From: Alkanophaga liquidiphilum
Lineage (GTDB): Archaea; Halobacteriota; Syntropharchaeia; Alkanophagales; B39-G2
Assembly (NCBI GenBank): GCA_029259535.1
Contig: JAPHEF010000001.1
Span: 75,129-139,128 of the forward strand
DNA: 64,000 bases
Reading direction: 5' to 3'
Shown here: one piece after another, positions 53,434 through 62,771 of the stretch
Position numbering within the stretch: the stretch's first letter is position 1
Layout: each line of letters begins with the position of its first letter
The notes under the pieces: model-generated
The model's database searches: none
What the model saw: only the letters and a program-made list of their open reading frames with translations
Told to the model about the DNA's origin: nothing
Position numbers and translations under genes: made by a program

Positions 53434-53554
53434 GTTTTCTCCGCTCCCATCTGAAATTCAATAAACATAAGCTTCTCACACCAATCAATATTTATATTTT
53501 GACGATTTGACACTATTAATGAGGGCAGAAGAGGCATAGGAGGACAGGTAAGAA

Positions 53555-54439
53555 ATGGCAATAGAATTGACGCCGGTCCAGAAGCAAATACTGCTTTCGC
53601 TTATTAGTTTGTATCGGCGAGAGGGACGTGCGATTCGTGGCGAGGAAATCGCAGGGCTCATCGGGCGCAATCCCGGCACCATACGGAACCAGATGCAGAC
53701 GCTCAAGTCCCTTGGGCTCGTGGAGGGAGTCCCTGGTCCGAAAGGCGGCTACAGGGCGACCGGGAGAGCCTACGAGATTCTGGAGGTGAGCACTGAAAAA
53801 GAGGCACCGGTGCCTGTGTTGAAGAACGGGCAACTCGTGGAGGGCGTGACCGTCGAGGAGATAGAGTTCAAGATGATTCGGCATCCTGAGGTCTGCACCG
53901 CCCACATCAAAATCCTCGGAAGCGTAAGGGGTTTTGACATTGGTGACATCATAGAGGTTGGACCGACGCCTGTGAACAAAGTCTTGGTAAAAGGCGAGGT
54001 CATCGGCAGGGATGACACCGAAAACGTAGTAATATGTAATGTTATGAGTATAATATCGTTGCCAAAGAAAAAGATAATTGACTATGTTGATGGTAATCTG
54101 GTGAGAGTGCCAGCCACCGCCACCATCCAAGAGGCTTCTCGGATTCTGCTCAAGAACAACGTGGACAGGGCGGTCGTGACCTCAAAGGACGATGAAATAA
54201 TTGGGATACTCACATTTAAGGACGTAGGCAAGGCGGTAGCTAGCGGGAAATTCAACGTCAAAGCCAAAACGCTTGCGAAAAAGAGGGTGGTGACCATCGA
54301 AAGCGACCGTTCTGTTTACGAAGCCGTCCAGCTCGTGAACCGCTACGGGGTCGGTAGCCTCCTCGTGACGATAGACGGCAAGCCGATAGGGCTTGTGCCG
54401 AGAACGTCACTGCTCAGAGAGTATTCGGTGTATAAGTAA
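53555..54439 (+). CDS. HTH and CBS-domain transcriptional regulator
   Basis: A 294-residue regulator. Residues 1-75 form a winged helix (QKQILLSLISLYRREGRAIR; EEIAGLIGRNPGTIRNQMQTL). The middle (about 80-165) is a beta-rich domain with VLVKGEVIGRDDTENVVICN. The C-terminal 130 residues are two CBS motifs (VRVPATATIQEASRILLKNN; VVTIESDRSVYEAVQLVNRY). CBS pairs bind adenine nucleotides or SAM, so it may sense energy or methylation state. It is divergent from leuD with 121 bases between, containing TATA-like ATATTTATATTTTG near 53488. Confidence 0.82.
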   Translation: MAIELTPVQKQILLSLISLYRREGRAIRGEEIAGLIGRNPGTIRNQMQTLKSLGLVEGVPGPKGGYRATGRAYEILEVSTEKEAPVPVLKNGQLVEGVTVEEIEFKMIRHPEVCTAHIKILGSVRGFDIGDIIEVGPTPVNKVLVKGEVIGRDDTENVVICNVMSIISLPKKKIIDYVDGNLVRVPATATIQEASRILLKNNVDRAVVTSKDDEIIGILTFKDVGKAVASGKFNVKAKTLAKKRVVTIESDRSVYEAVQLVNRYGVGSLLVTIDGKPIGLVPRTSLLREYSVYK

Positions 54440-54499
54440 GGAGCATTTTGAGTAGGAATGCCTGCCGCAGCACAATCAAATTTCTCTAACTTTTGTAAA

Positions 54500-55072
54500 C
54501 TAACTTTGCTTTGATTGCAATTCAGTGCCCCAGCGGGGCACCAGCTCGTTTTCCATCCCGAGAGCGTCTAAGACTTTCATGACGATGAAGTCTACGAGGT
54601 CTGAGGTGCTCTTCGGCTCGTGGTAAAAAGCCGGGCACGCCGGCAGGATTATAGCGCCGGCACGCCGCAATGCAAGCATGTTTTCGAGGTGAACTGTGCT
54701 TAGAGGTGTCTCTCTCGGCACGAGCACGAGCCGCCGTCCCTCCTTGAGGCAAACCTCCGCAACCCTCGTGATAAGCGTCGCTGAGATGCCAGCGGCGATG
54801 CAGCCGAGCGTCTTCATACTGCATGGCACGACCGCGGTGCCGTCGTATTTAGCAGTGCCGCTGCTAACCTCCGCCGTCAATTCAGCGTTTTCGTAAACCC
54901 GTGACGCAAGCCCGTAAACGTCCTCGATCTTAAAACCTGTCTCCAAGGGTATCAGCTTTTTTGCAGTATTTGAAACTATAAGGATGGTCTCTGCCCGCTC
55001 TTTCAGCACTTCCAGCAGCCTGATCCCGTAAATCACGCCGCTTGCGCCCGTAATTGCCACTACTATCCTCAT
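54500..55072 (-). CDS. ubiX: UbiX family flavin prenyltransferase
   Basis: A 190-residue flavoprotein. TGASGVIYGIRLLEVLKE is the N-terminal FMN motif, VVPCSMKTLGCIAAGISATL is the conserved central motif, and LVLVPRETPLSTVHLENMLAL with PACPAFYHEPKS completes the signature. UbiX makes prenylated FMN for UbiD decarboxylases. No ubiD gene is in the window. It is convergent with the HTH-CBS gene. Confidence 0.93.
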   Translation of the reverse strand: MRIVVAITGASGVIYGIRLLEVLKERAETILIVSNTAKKLIPLETGFKIEDVYGLASRVYENAELTAEVSSGTAKYDGTAVVPCSMKTLGCIAAGISATLITRVAEVCLKEGRRLVLVPRETPLSTVHLENMLALRRAGAIILPACPAFYHEPKSTSDLVDFIVMKVLDALGMENELVPRWGTELQSKQS

Positions 55073-55112
55073 TTACCTTGCCCTCACAATTTAAAAATCA
55101 AAAAGTTGAAAA

Positions 55113-56651
55113 TCAGAACATGTCGTTCACATCGACCCATTCGGGGAACCAGCGGTATTCTTCGACTTTTGCTGCCTTCAGTCCTTTGAATGTTGCTCTT
55201 GTGAGCTCTATTTTGCCTTTTCGCCGGTAAAGCGTCGCAAGTCTCTTGCTTTCGAGCGTCGTCAAGAGCTCATCGAGTTTTTCGTCACTTATGCCGAGTT
55301 CTTCCTTAAGGTCGTTACGGTGCATGTAAAGTCCGGGGTTCACCTTGTAGTTCTCGGCGAGCGTCCTCAGCACGTCGTCCTCGGCGACGCTACGCTCCTC
55401 TGCAGCCTCGCTACTTACGGTGCCATAGTAGCCAACGGTAACTGGCACTTTCAGCTCCTCGTGGACTTTACGACGGGGCGGGCGTAGCGCCTCCGCCCAC
55501 GCTCTCAGCCCAAACCTGAAGATCACGAGCTTCATGATGTCCGTTGTCGTCGGGGCAAGCTGCCCTATTTTCCCGTTGCGGACGAAGGCTTCGACCGGGT
55601 AGAAGCGGGTGACGCCGTCGCCGCCCATGCATTGTGTCGCGTCCTCGAAGACTTTAAACGCAAGGTCGGCGTTGAAGCAGCGGGCAGCTGCCACCTCGAT
55701 TATTGGCTCCTTGCCGAGGTCGAAGAGGTGGGCGGCGTGATACGTCATGAGGCGGGCGGCGTGATACCGCATGAACATGTCCGCCACTTTGAATTGATTC
55801 GTCGGGAGGGCGAGCGTCGGCTGCCCGAACTGAATACGGCGGCTCATGTGGAAAACTGCGTAGCGCAGCGCCTCCCGCATACAGCCGAGAGGGACAGCAG
55901 ACGCCAAAAGCCGCTCGTAGTTTGCCATGGTCATGAGGGCGCGCCAGCCCTCGCCCTCACCGCCGAGCATGCGGTCTGCGGGCACTCGCACGCCGTCGAG
56001 GTCGAGGTAAGCATTGTAAATGTTGTCGAAGCCCATGAGCTCGTTGACTCGCTCGACGTGGAAGTTCTCCGCCTCTCGCTCGACGACGAATATGCTGAGA
56101 TGGTTGTGCCGCCGCACTGCTTCGGGCTCGTCGCTCGTCCTCGCAAGAACGAAATAAACGTCGGAGACGCCGACGCCGCTTATGAAACGCTTTTTGCCCT
56201 CCAAGATATATTCGTCGCCCTCTTTGCGGGCGACAGTCTCAATGGCAGCGGCGTCGTTCCCGACGTAAGGTTCGGTTACTACCAACGCTCCGATGAGGTC
56301 GCCACGTGCCATTTTCGGCAAAAGTTCCTCCTTTAAGGCGTCGCTGCCATGCTTCAGCAGCATATATTCGTCACACAGGTGCACGACGCAATGCATGCCT
56401 GCCAAACTCACTCTCGAAAGCTCTTCTAAGACTATGCAAGAGCCGGTGAATCCTGTTTCTGGGGAGCCGCCGTATTCCTCCGGAATTATCGTGCCGAGCC
56501 AGCCTCGCTTTCCAGCTTCCTTTATTAGTTCTACAGGGTATTTGCGCCGCCACACCAACTCTTGCGCATGTAGCGTGAGTTCGTCTGCAAAACGCTCAGC
56601 TTCATCCGCTAACGCCCTCTGAGCGTCGTTCCACCACGGTAGCTTCTCCAT
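55113..56651 (-). CDS. Acyl-CoA dehydrogenase family protein with C-terminal extension
   Basis: A 512-residue protein from ATG 56651 (MEKLPWWNDAQRALADEAER). The first 380 residues are a standard acyl-CoA dehydrogenase: GWLGTIIPEEYGGSPETG, ALVVTEPYVGNDAAAIET for FAD, GAPxxY-like MGGDGVTRFYPVEAFVRNGK near the active end. The last 125 residues form an extra domain with a winged-helix look (HRNDLKEELGISDEKLDELLTTLES). It oxidises an acyl-CoA to the enoyl-CoA; the catalytic glutamate could not be placed with certainty. The extension is unusual. The upstream frame to 56819 lacks family similarity and is not included. Confidence 0.85.
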   Translation of the reverse strand: MEKLPWWNDAQRALADEAERFADELTLHAQELVWRRKYPVELIKEAGKRGWLGTIIPEEYGGSPETGFTGSCIVLEELSRVSLAGMHCVVHLCDEYMLLKHGSDALKEELLPKMARGDLIGALVVTEPYVGNDAAAIETVARKEGDEYILEGKKRFISGVGVSDVYFVLARTSDEPEAVRRHNHLSIFVVEREAENFHVERVNELMGFDNIYNAYLDLDGVRVPADRMLGGEGEGWRALMTMANYERLLASAVPLGCMREALRYAVFHMSRRIQFGQPTLALPTNQFKVADMFMRYHAARLMTYHAAHLFDLGKEPIIEVAAARCFNADLAFKVFEDATQCMGGDGVTRFYPVEAFVRNGKIGQLAPTTTDIMKLVIFRFGLRAWAEALRPPRRKVHEELKVPVTVGYYGTVSSEAAEERSVAEDDVLRTLAENYKVNPGLYMHRNDLKEELGISDEKLDELLTTLESKRLATLYRRKGKIELTRATFKGLKAAKVEEYRWFPEWVDVNDMF

Positions 56652-56724
56652 CAAGCATCCCCTATTTAGCAGTGCTGGCGCCGTGTCGGAATTAAGCACG
56701 TCCGGCGCCGCCAAATGGCATATC

Positions 56725-57813
56725 CTATTTTCTCCTATATTTGTAAAATATGTTGCAACTCCCCTCTCTCGAGACCATACAGGGTCCGACAGGGCTCTCA
56801 GGAGTGCACCGCTTTGCAAACAACGGGCACTCTTCAGGGTATATCAAACCTCGCAGAATCTCGCCGCAGCGGCAGCCCGTAGGCTCTTTAAACTCTGCTT
56901 TGCGCTCCAACAGCTCCTTAAGTTCGTCCTCAAAAGCTTTCGAGGCGTCGTGCTCCTCAAAACTACGGCGCAGCGAGAGCCCGCTCTCTGGAATTTCAGG
57001 GAGCCCCCGCCATTTTGTATCCACGACGCTGAACACCTCCCGCATCATATTTTGCGCCTTGACGTTGCCATCCGCCCTAACAACCCTTGAATATTCGTTT
57101 TCGACCTCGCACCGCCCCTCTTTTATCTGCCGTGCGAGCATGTAAATGCCCATCATCATGTCTAAAGGCTCGAAGCCCGCCACCACCTGCGGCACTCTGT
57201 ATTTCGCGGAAATGCGCTCGTAGGGTGTAGTTCCAATGATCGTGGAAACGTGCCCCGGGTTTATGAAGCCGTCGATGCGCAGCTCGCCGAGCCTTAGCAG
57301 AGCTTCCATTGCAGGCGGTATCAGGCGGTGCGCAGAGAGCACGTAGAAGTTTGGCGGCGTCTCGCTTAAAAGGGCGGCGGCAGTTGTCGGCGCCGTCGTT
57401 TCAAAACCAACAGCGAAGAACACGACGTCCCGCTGCGGCTCCCGCTTCGCAACCTTTACAGCCTCCTCGACGCTGTAAACGATGCGGACATCGCAGCCTT
57501 CCGCACGAGCGTCCAAAAGCGAGCCCCCCACCGACGGAACCGGCGCCATGTCGCCGAACGTCACCACGGTCTTTCCACAGCGAGCTAACGTCGTCGCCTG
57601 CGCTATCTCAAAAGGCGTGGTCACGCAGACCGGGCAGCCGGGACCCTGCCGCACCTCCACGCCCACGCTGCTGAAAAGTTCGTCAAGCCCGAAACGCACA
57701 AGAGTGTCTTGGTGCGTCCCGCAAACGTGCATAACTCTTATGTCCAAGTTCATCTCCTTAAGCCGTTCCACAATTTTCTTCGCAACGCCCGAATCCCTAA
57801 ACCTGAACAACAT
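56725..57813 (-). CDS. hypD: Hydrogenase maturation protein HypD
   Basis: A 362-residue iron-sulfur protein. Conserved cysteine motifs are MHVCGTHQDTLVRFG, GPGCPVCVTTPFEIA, and the C-terminal GCRCGEILRGLIYPEECPLF and CTPESPVGPCMVSREGSC for the 4Fe-4S cluster. With HypC it assembles the Fe(CN)2CO unit of NiFe hydrogenases. It lies 29 bases downstream of hypB on the same strand, which marks a small hyp operon; other hyp genes and hydrogenase subunits are not in the window. Confidence 0.97.
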   Translation of the reverse strand: MLFRFRDSGVAKKIVERLKEMNLDIRVMHVCGTHQDTLVRFGLDELFSSVGVEVRQGPGCPVCVTTPFEIAQATTLARCGKTVVTFGDMAPVPSVGGSLLDARAEGCDVRIVYSVEEAVKVAKREPQRDVVFFAVGFETTAPTTAAALLSETPPNFYVLSAHRLIPPAMEALLRLGELRIDGFINPGHVSTIIGTTPYERISAKYRVPQVVAGFEPLDMMMGIYMLARQIKEGRCEVENEYSRVVRADGNVKAQNMMREVFSVVDTKWRGLPEIPESGLSLRRSFEEHDASKAFEDELKELLERKAEFKEPTGCRCGEILRGLIYPEECPLFAKRCTPESPVGPCMVSREGSCNIFYKYRRK

Positions 57814-57842
57814 CTCCCGATCACGGAGCTGCTGCGGCTATG

Positions 57843-58496
57843 TCAAGAAAGCAATGCATTCTTGAATTCCGCCAACCCTTCGCCGCTTTTTGCGTTTGTG
57901 AGGAAGATCTTGCCGTTCGGCGAGATTTTGCGGAAGTCCTTGACAACGGTTTGCGGCTCGACGCCGACGAATTCCGCTAGGTCTATTTTGTTAAGCACGA
58001 CGATGTCCGCAAGCTGGAAGATGAGGGGATGTTTGCGCACGATGTCGTCGCCCTCCGTTACTGAAATCACAACGACTCTTTTCTCGGCGCCCAGCGGGAA
58101 GTCCGCAGGACAAACTAGATTCCCAACGTTTTCTATGAAGAGTACATCTATTTCGCTCAAGTTGAAATTTTCAAGGGCATGGAGCACGAGATGAGAGTCA
58201 AGGTGGCACTGCTTCCCGGTGTTTATGTTCTTTGCGGGAATGCCGTGCTGCACGAGACGCTGGTAGTCACAGTCACCTGCCACGTCGCCGGTGATTGCGG
58301 CGCAGCGCACACCCTCCGCCTTCAGCATGTCCACAAGCTGCTCGAGGATAGTGGTCTTCCCAGAGCCCACGCTACCCATGATGTCGAACGCTCGGACGCC
58401 GCTACGTCTTAACAGCTCACGAACCTCAGCCGCCAGCTCCTCGTTCCTTCTTAAAATGTCCTTTTCCAGCGATATTACTCCAGAGCCGCCGTGCAT
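57843..58496 (-). CDS. hypB: Hydrogenase/urease nickel incorporation GTPase HypB
   Basis: A 217-residue GTPase. The P-loop GSVGSGKTT is at residues 41-49, then AAITGDVAGDCDYQRL, the nickel/zinc region GKQCHLDSHLVLHAL, the ENVGNLVCPADFPLG motif and the NKID specificity motif. It lacks the histidine-rich N-terminus of some bacterial forms. It delivers nickel to the hydrogenase large subunit with HypA. It is the first gene of the hypB-hypD pair; tRNA-Lys lies 74 bases upstream on the same strand. Confidence 0.97.
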   Translation of the reverse strand: MHGGSGVISLEKDILRRNEELAAEVRELLRRSGVRAFDIMGSVGSGKTTILEQLVDMLKAEGVRCAAITGDVAGDCDYQRLVQHGIPAKNINTGKQCHLDSHLVLHALENFNLSEIDVLFIENVGNLVCPADFPLGAEKRVVVISVTEGDDIVRKHPLIFQLADIVVLNKIDLAEFVGVEPQTVVKDFRKISPNGKIFLTNAKSGEGLAEFKNALLS

Positions 58497-58570
58497 CTTC
58501 TTACCCCCGCTTCAGTTACCCCCCGCACAGGGCAACAATCCTATCTGGCTCACGAGGCGTGGAGGAAAAG

Positions 58571-58644
58571 CGGGCCGGGAGGGATTTGAACCCCCGACCA
58601 ACAGGTTAAGAGCCTGCCGCTCTTCCGGGCTAAGCTACCGGCCC
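58571..58644 (-). tRNA. tRNA-Lys(CTT)
   Basis: The minus strand gives a full cloverleaf: acceptor GGGCCGG/CCGGCCC, a D arm beginning TAGCTTAGCCCGG, anticodon stem GCAGG/CCTGT with loop CTCTTAA (anticodon CTT), and a T arm with GGTTCAAATCC. The discriminator is G and CCA is not encoded. No intron is present. Confidence 0.93.
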
Positions 58645-58780
58645 TCAAGGAACTTAAGAGCTTTGCTATTATTGATAGTGGCACCCGAAGTATTTAAATC
58701 TTCGTTCCTCCAGCAGCCCTGAGTTCCCTCTACTTCCCTGTCATCCCGCCAAATCCTCCACAGATAGAAATAAAAATGGG

Positions 58781-60790
58781 TTAAAGCTCGCATCCAACTC
58801 GCCAGCCCTCGTGGATCGCCTCGAGGATTTTACGAGGCTCGACGCAGTCGCCGACTTCCACAAACTTCACTTTGTCGTGGAGCGAGCGCTGAGGCTCTTC
58901 GTTGCGTCGCATTCCCACAGCAAGGACGACTGTCTCCGCTTCTATCTCTCGCTGTTCCCTGCCACCGTTGGCTTCGACGACGACGCCCCGGTCCGTCACG
59001 CTTTTGAGTTTCGCAGACGTCACGATCTGGATGTTCGGCGTCTCTCTGAGTCTCTTCACCACGGTCCATCTCGTTGTCGGTCCGATGTCTTCGGCGATTC
59101 TTTTCTTCATCTCCACAATCGTAACTTTTTTGCCCCGAGCCGCGAGGAACTCGGCAGTCTCGCAACCGACCATCCCACCACCGACGACCACGACGCTCTC
59201 GCCAACTTTCTCGTCCGGAACTCTCCCTGCAAGGAGGTCCACAGCGGTGAAGACGCTCTCGCCAAGGCGTTCTGCGACGCCGTCCGCCTCCGGGATTGCA
59301 GGTGAGGCGCCGACTGCAACCACAAGTTCGTCGTAACCATCCCCCCGCATCAGCTTCAAAATCTCCTCTGCGGTCGCCTTCCGCCCGGTTTCTACGGCGA
59401 TGCCCAGCTTTTTCATTTGTGTAGTCAAATACTGAATAATGTTGTTTATCTCAGACTTGTAAGGAGGGACTGCCGCCAAAAGCAGGTTGCCGCCGAGCCT
59501 CTCGTCCTCCTCCAAGATTTTAACGTCATGCCCCCGCAACCTTAAAACACGGGCAGCCTCCATGCCTGCGGGTCCGCCGCCGACTATTAACACTTTTTTC
59601 GTCTTCTCCACTCTCTTCAACTTCTCAGCAAGCTCGAACTCCCGCCCGACTTCGGCGTTCAGCGAGCACGTAATCGTGGCTTCCGAACGAGGGTCCGCAA
59701 GAGCGAGCATGACGTTGTCGAAGCAGCGGCAGCAGCCTATACACATCCTTATCTCGTCAAAACGCCCCTCCCTCGCCTTGTTCGGGAAATACGGGTCTGC
59801 AAGGAAAGCTCTTCCCATCGCAACGAGGTCCGCCCGCCCCTCCTTGATGATGTTGGCGGCGAGCTTCACGTCGTTGATGCGACCCACTGTGGTCACGGGA
59901 ATGCTCACGGCTTCTTTCATCGCCTCTGCAAGATGCACGAACGCTCCACGCTCCACCGACATCGGCAGCATCGGAATCGGTGACTCGTGCCAGCCCGCCC
60001 ATGCGTGAATTATCGAAGCCCCAGCCTCCTCTGCCCTTTTCGCAATTATCTTCGAGTCCTTAACGGAATTACCTCCCGGCAGGTATTCATTGACGCTGAA
60101 CTTGAAGGAAATCGGGAACTTGTTGCCGACCTTCTCTCTCATTCGCTGGATGATTTCCACGACGAACGTCGCACGGGCAGCAGCGTCGCCGCCGAAACGG
60201 TCCGTGCGCTTGTTCGTGAGCGATGAGAGGAACTGGCTGATGAGGTAGCCAGTGCTGCCCATGAGTTCGACAGCGTCGAAGCCTGCACGCTTCGCACGAA
60301 GGGCGGCGTCTGCAAATTTATTGATGATAGCCTCTACTTCTTCGGTTGTCAGCTCACGAGGAGTTTCCTTCGTGTATCTTGAGGGTATGGGTGAGGGGGC
60401 AACAGGCTGTGTCCCCGTGATGTAAGAGCGGGAATAACGACCGCCGTGCGCAAGTTGCAGCGACGCAACAGCGCCCTCCGCCTTTATGGCTTCCGCTAGT
60501 CTCTGCAACCCCGGAATGAATTTGTCGTCGTCCACGAGGAGGTCATGCGGTCCGAGCCTCCCAACAGGCGAGTCTACGCAGGAAGCCTCGACGGTAATCA
60601 TCCCGGCGCCGCCCTTCGCCCGTTCGGTATAATACGCAATCATGCGCTCAGTGACGAAGCCGTCTCTCGTGGCAAAGCCCGTCCCCATCGGCGCCATCAC
60701 AATCCTGTTCCGCAGCTCTGCATCTCCAATCTTTATCGGCTCAAAAAGAGCCGCTACTTCCTCCGGAACCAAGAGAGCACCTCCTTTCAC
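58781..60790 (-). CDS. NADH:flavin oxidoreductase / 2,4-dienoyl-CoA reductase-like iron-sulfur flavoprotein
   Basis: A 669-residue multidomain enzyme. Residues about 10-345 form an old-yellow-enzyme TIM barrel (LRNRIVMAPMGTGFA, LQLAHGGRYSRSY, TNKRTDRFGGDAAARATFVV). The cysteines of a 4Fe-4S site follow (MCIGCCRCFDN...ITCSLNAE). Residues about 395-669 are FAD/NAD domains (VLIVGGGPAGMEAARVLR and VVVVGGGMVGCETAEFLA). This layout is that of 2,4-dienoyl-CoA reductase and trimethylamine dehydrogenase relatives. Together with the acyl-CoA dehydrogenase nearby it suggests use of unsaturated or aromatic acyl compounds, but the substrate is unproven. Confidence 0.87.
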   Translation of the reverse strand: MKGGALLVPEEVAALFEPIKIGDAELRNRIVMAPMGTGFATRDGFVTERMIAYYTERAKGGAGMITVEASCVDSPVGRLGPHDLLVDDDKFIPGLQRLAEAIKAEGAVASLQLAHGGRYSRSYITGTQPVAPSPIPSRYTKETPRELTTEEVEAIINKFADAALRAKRAGFDAVELMGSTGYLISQFLSSLTNKRTDRFGGDAAARATFVVEIIQRMREKVGNKFPISFKFSVNEYLPGGNSVKDSKIIAKRAEEAGASIIHAWAGWHESPIPMLPMSVERGAFVHLAEAMKEAVSIPVTTVGRINDVKLAANIIKEGRADLVAMGRAFLADPYFPNKAREGRFDEIRMCIGCCRCFDNVMLALADPRSEATITCSLNAEVGREFELAEKLKRVEKTKKVLIVGGGPAGMEAARVLRLRGHDVKILEEDERLGGNLLLAAVPPYKSEINNIIQYLTTQMKKLGIAVETGRKATAEEILKLMRGDGYDELVVAVGASPAIPEADGVAERLGESVFTAVDLLAGRVPDEKVGESVVVVGGGMVGCETAEFLAARGKKVTIVEMKKRIAEDIGPTTRWTVVKRLRETPNIQIVTSAKLKSVTDRGVVVEANGGREQREIEAETVVLAVGMRRNEEPQRSLHDKVKFVEVGDCVEPRKILEAIHEGWRVGCEL

Positions 60791-60959
60791 CCAGAGATTA
60801 ATCTAGGTTATCTTTCACAATCATTAAGAAAACTTGTGGTGTTGAGGGGCAGACGCTTTGGAGCTGGCAATTTCGTCCATTTCGGGGGCGCAATAATCGT
60901 AGCCGTCGCAGTTCCCTTACCATGCCTCTCGCAGAAAGCCTCGCAGGGCGGGATGCGGC

Positions 60960-61007
60960 GGGTATGGAGAGCGGTGGTGATGAGACTTAACTCATCTCTC
61001 CATACCC
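60960..61007. other. Long inverted repeat before the tnpB remnant
   Basis: A perfect 12-bp inverted repeat (GGGTATGGAGAG 60960-60971 with CTCTCCATACCC 60996-61007) encloses a second one, GATGAG/CTCATC with loop ACTTAA. It is 35 bases upstream of the tnpB frame. It could be the subterminal hairpin at the left end of the IS200/IS605-type element or an upstream terminator. Nothing else is recognised in 60791-61041. Confidence 0.5.
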
Positions 61008-61041
61008 ATATCCATCGTATATAACAAAAACATAGATATAG

Positions 61042-62251
61042 TTGGCGGTGATGAGACGGGCAAACACCTTCAACCTGAACCCGGGTAAAGAGGAAGAAGC
61101 GATACTGCATGAATGGGCAGATAACTGCTCTCGAATGTATAACGAGATAAACTATAAACGCAGAAATCATTCTTCAGCGGCGAATTCAACTGGAACACCG
61201 ACGAAGAATATCACAAATATAAGAAGCTTATAGGTTCCGCAACAGCCCAGCAGATAATAATTAAGAACAACGAAGCTTGGAAGTCTTATTTTGCACTGCT
61301 TAAAGCCTACAAAGCGGGCAAGATAGAGGATAGACCGCACCCGCCGGGCTACTGGAAGGACAGGAATACAGGTAGACGGATATTAAGGATACTGGTAAGG
61401 AGCGACACTTATAAGCTCGATAATAAGTATCTGAGGCTGCCGTTCAAATTAAAGGTCAGGTGGAAGGGAAAAAACAGGTGGGAAGGTAAAACAGGGCAGA
61501 TTGGAAATAGTTTATGATACGCTCTCGAACAGATGGGTGTGCTACCAGCCGGTAGAGGTGAAACCTCTACATCAGCCAATTGGAGATAAAAAGGCATACG
61601 TCGATCTGGGCGTGAAGTGCCCGATAATGGCGTATGTAGGTAGGAGGCGGGGAGGCATGGGGTTATAGAGCGAATTCAATGCTTGCCGACTGGGGGTATT
61701 GGACGCATAAGATGGCGAAGGTGCAAGAAGAACGGGATAAGATAGGGGAGAGGAGCAGCAGTAAGAGGCTGCGGCAGCTGTATAGGAAGCGGAAGAGGCG
61801 GTTTAGAGATAGTATAAACAAGGAAGTGGCGGATTTTGTCAGGAAATGCTGGGAGATGGGAGTGGCGGAGATGGTATGCGGCGGCGACCTGCGAGGAATA
61901 AAAATGATGCAAAGTTCAACCCGAAGGCAAATGCATGATTCATAATTTCTGGCCTTCCAGCTATCTATATAAGCGGATAAGCGAGAAGGCGGAAGAATAC
62001 GGAATAAGAACGAGAAGGGCGGATGAAAGGGGCGGCACAAGCAGCGAATGCCCACGCTGCGACTCAAAACACGTAACAAAGAGAGGCGGACTGTTAAATG
62101 CATGAAGTGCAAGACAGAGACGCACAGAGACGCGGTAGGGTGCGTAAATATAGGGCTCGCTCAGGGGGAGAGACTCCCTGCGGGAGTCGTTAACAGGGCG
62201 GTGGCTCGCCCTCTGCTCCTTGAAGCAGAAACTTCTCACGCTTTAGCATGA
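61042..62251 (+). pseudogene. tnpB: IS200/IS605-type TnpB, broken by several frameshifts
   Basis: Pieces of one TnpB appear in order in different frames. N-terminal ANTFNLNPGKEEEAILHEWA (61042-61170). Then SGEFNWNTDEEYHKYKKL to LRLPFKLKVRWKG, ending 61517. Then RLEIVYDTLSNRWVCYQPVE and KKAYVDLGVKCPIMAYVG, the first RuvC acidic motif, ending 61667. Then LADWGYWTHKMAKVQEERDK to VCGGDLRGIK (61679-61945). Finally SECPRCDSKHVTKRG, CMKCKTETHRDAVGCVNIGL (zinc finger and last RuvC aspartate), ending 62251. At least three frameshifts and one internal loss make it inactive as protein. There is no tnpA, so it was a TnpB-only (IS1341-type) element. Confidence 0.8.
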
Positions 62252-62263
62252 GAGGATGTCAGG
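62229..62263 (+). mobile_element. Right-end hairpin of the IS200/IS605-type element
   Basis: Just at the end of tnpB, AACTTCTCACGCTTTAGCATG continues to AGAGGATGTCAG. CTCACGC and GCATGAG pair around TTTA, followed by the GGATGTCA motif typical of right ends in this family. The right end also encodes the 3' part of the guide-type RNA in active relatives. It is intact although the protein is not. Confidence 0.65.
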
Positions 62264-62370
62264 TTCGTTCAATTGGCGCACGTGCGACGTCAAGCGGATG
62301 TTCCAACACGCACGGCACATTCAGTTGCCTATCGTTAATATTAATCCAAACTAACTACAAATACATTTCA

Positions 62371-62748
62371 ATGAAACATCTCAGCTCTGACGAGACGAAG
62401 GAGTTTTGGGACGGTCTACGGCGGCGCAAGCTGCTTGCGCCGAAGTGCAGGCGTTGCGACGAAGTTTTCTTCCCGCCACGATCGCATTGCCCGTGTTGCC
62501 TTAGCAGAGAGAAGGATTGGGTGGAGCTCAGCGGCGAGGGCACGCTTTACAGTTGGACCGAGATTAAAATCGGCGATGAACCTCTCGTGCTTGGCGTCGT
62601 GGAGCTCGCAGAAGGCATCGGACGCATGGTTTCAAAAATAAATGCGGAGCCTGAGGATTTGACCATGGGGATGGCGCTGAGAATAGCTTATGAGGACGCT
62701 AACGCCCTCACGCTCTTCGTTTGGATGCCAACCCAAACTTTTAAATAG
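62371..62748 (+). CDS. DUF35 OB-fold protein with zinc ribbon
   Basis: A 125-residue protein from ATG 62371 (MKHLSSDETKEFWDGLRRRK). The N-terminal rubredoxin-like zinc ribbon has CRRCDEVFFPPRSHCPCC (residues 26-43), followed by an OB fold (GEGTLYSWTEIKIGDEPLVLG). Such proteins bind acyl-CoA and act with thiolases or HMG-CoA synthase, linking the two enzymes in archaeal isoprenoid synthesis. No thiolase gene is adjacent; the preceding gene is the tnpB remnant. The frame extends upstream but without a matching start. Confidence 0.87.
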   Translation: MKHLSSDETKEFWDGLRRRKLLAPKCRRCDEVFFPPRSHCPCCLSREKDWVELSGEGTLYSWTEIKIGDEPLVLGVVELAEGIGRMVSKINAEPEDLTMGMALRIAYEDANALTLFVWMPTQTFK

Positions 62749-62771
62749 GGGGAGAAGAGAAAAACTTCTGA

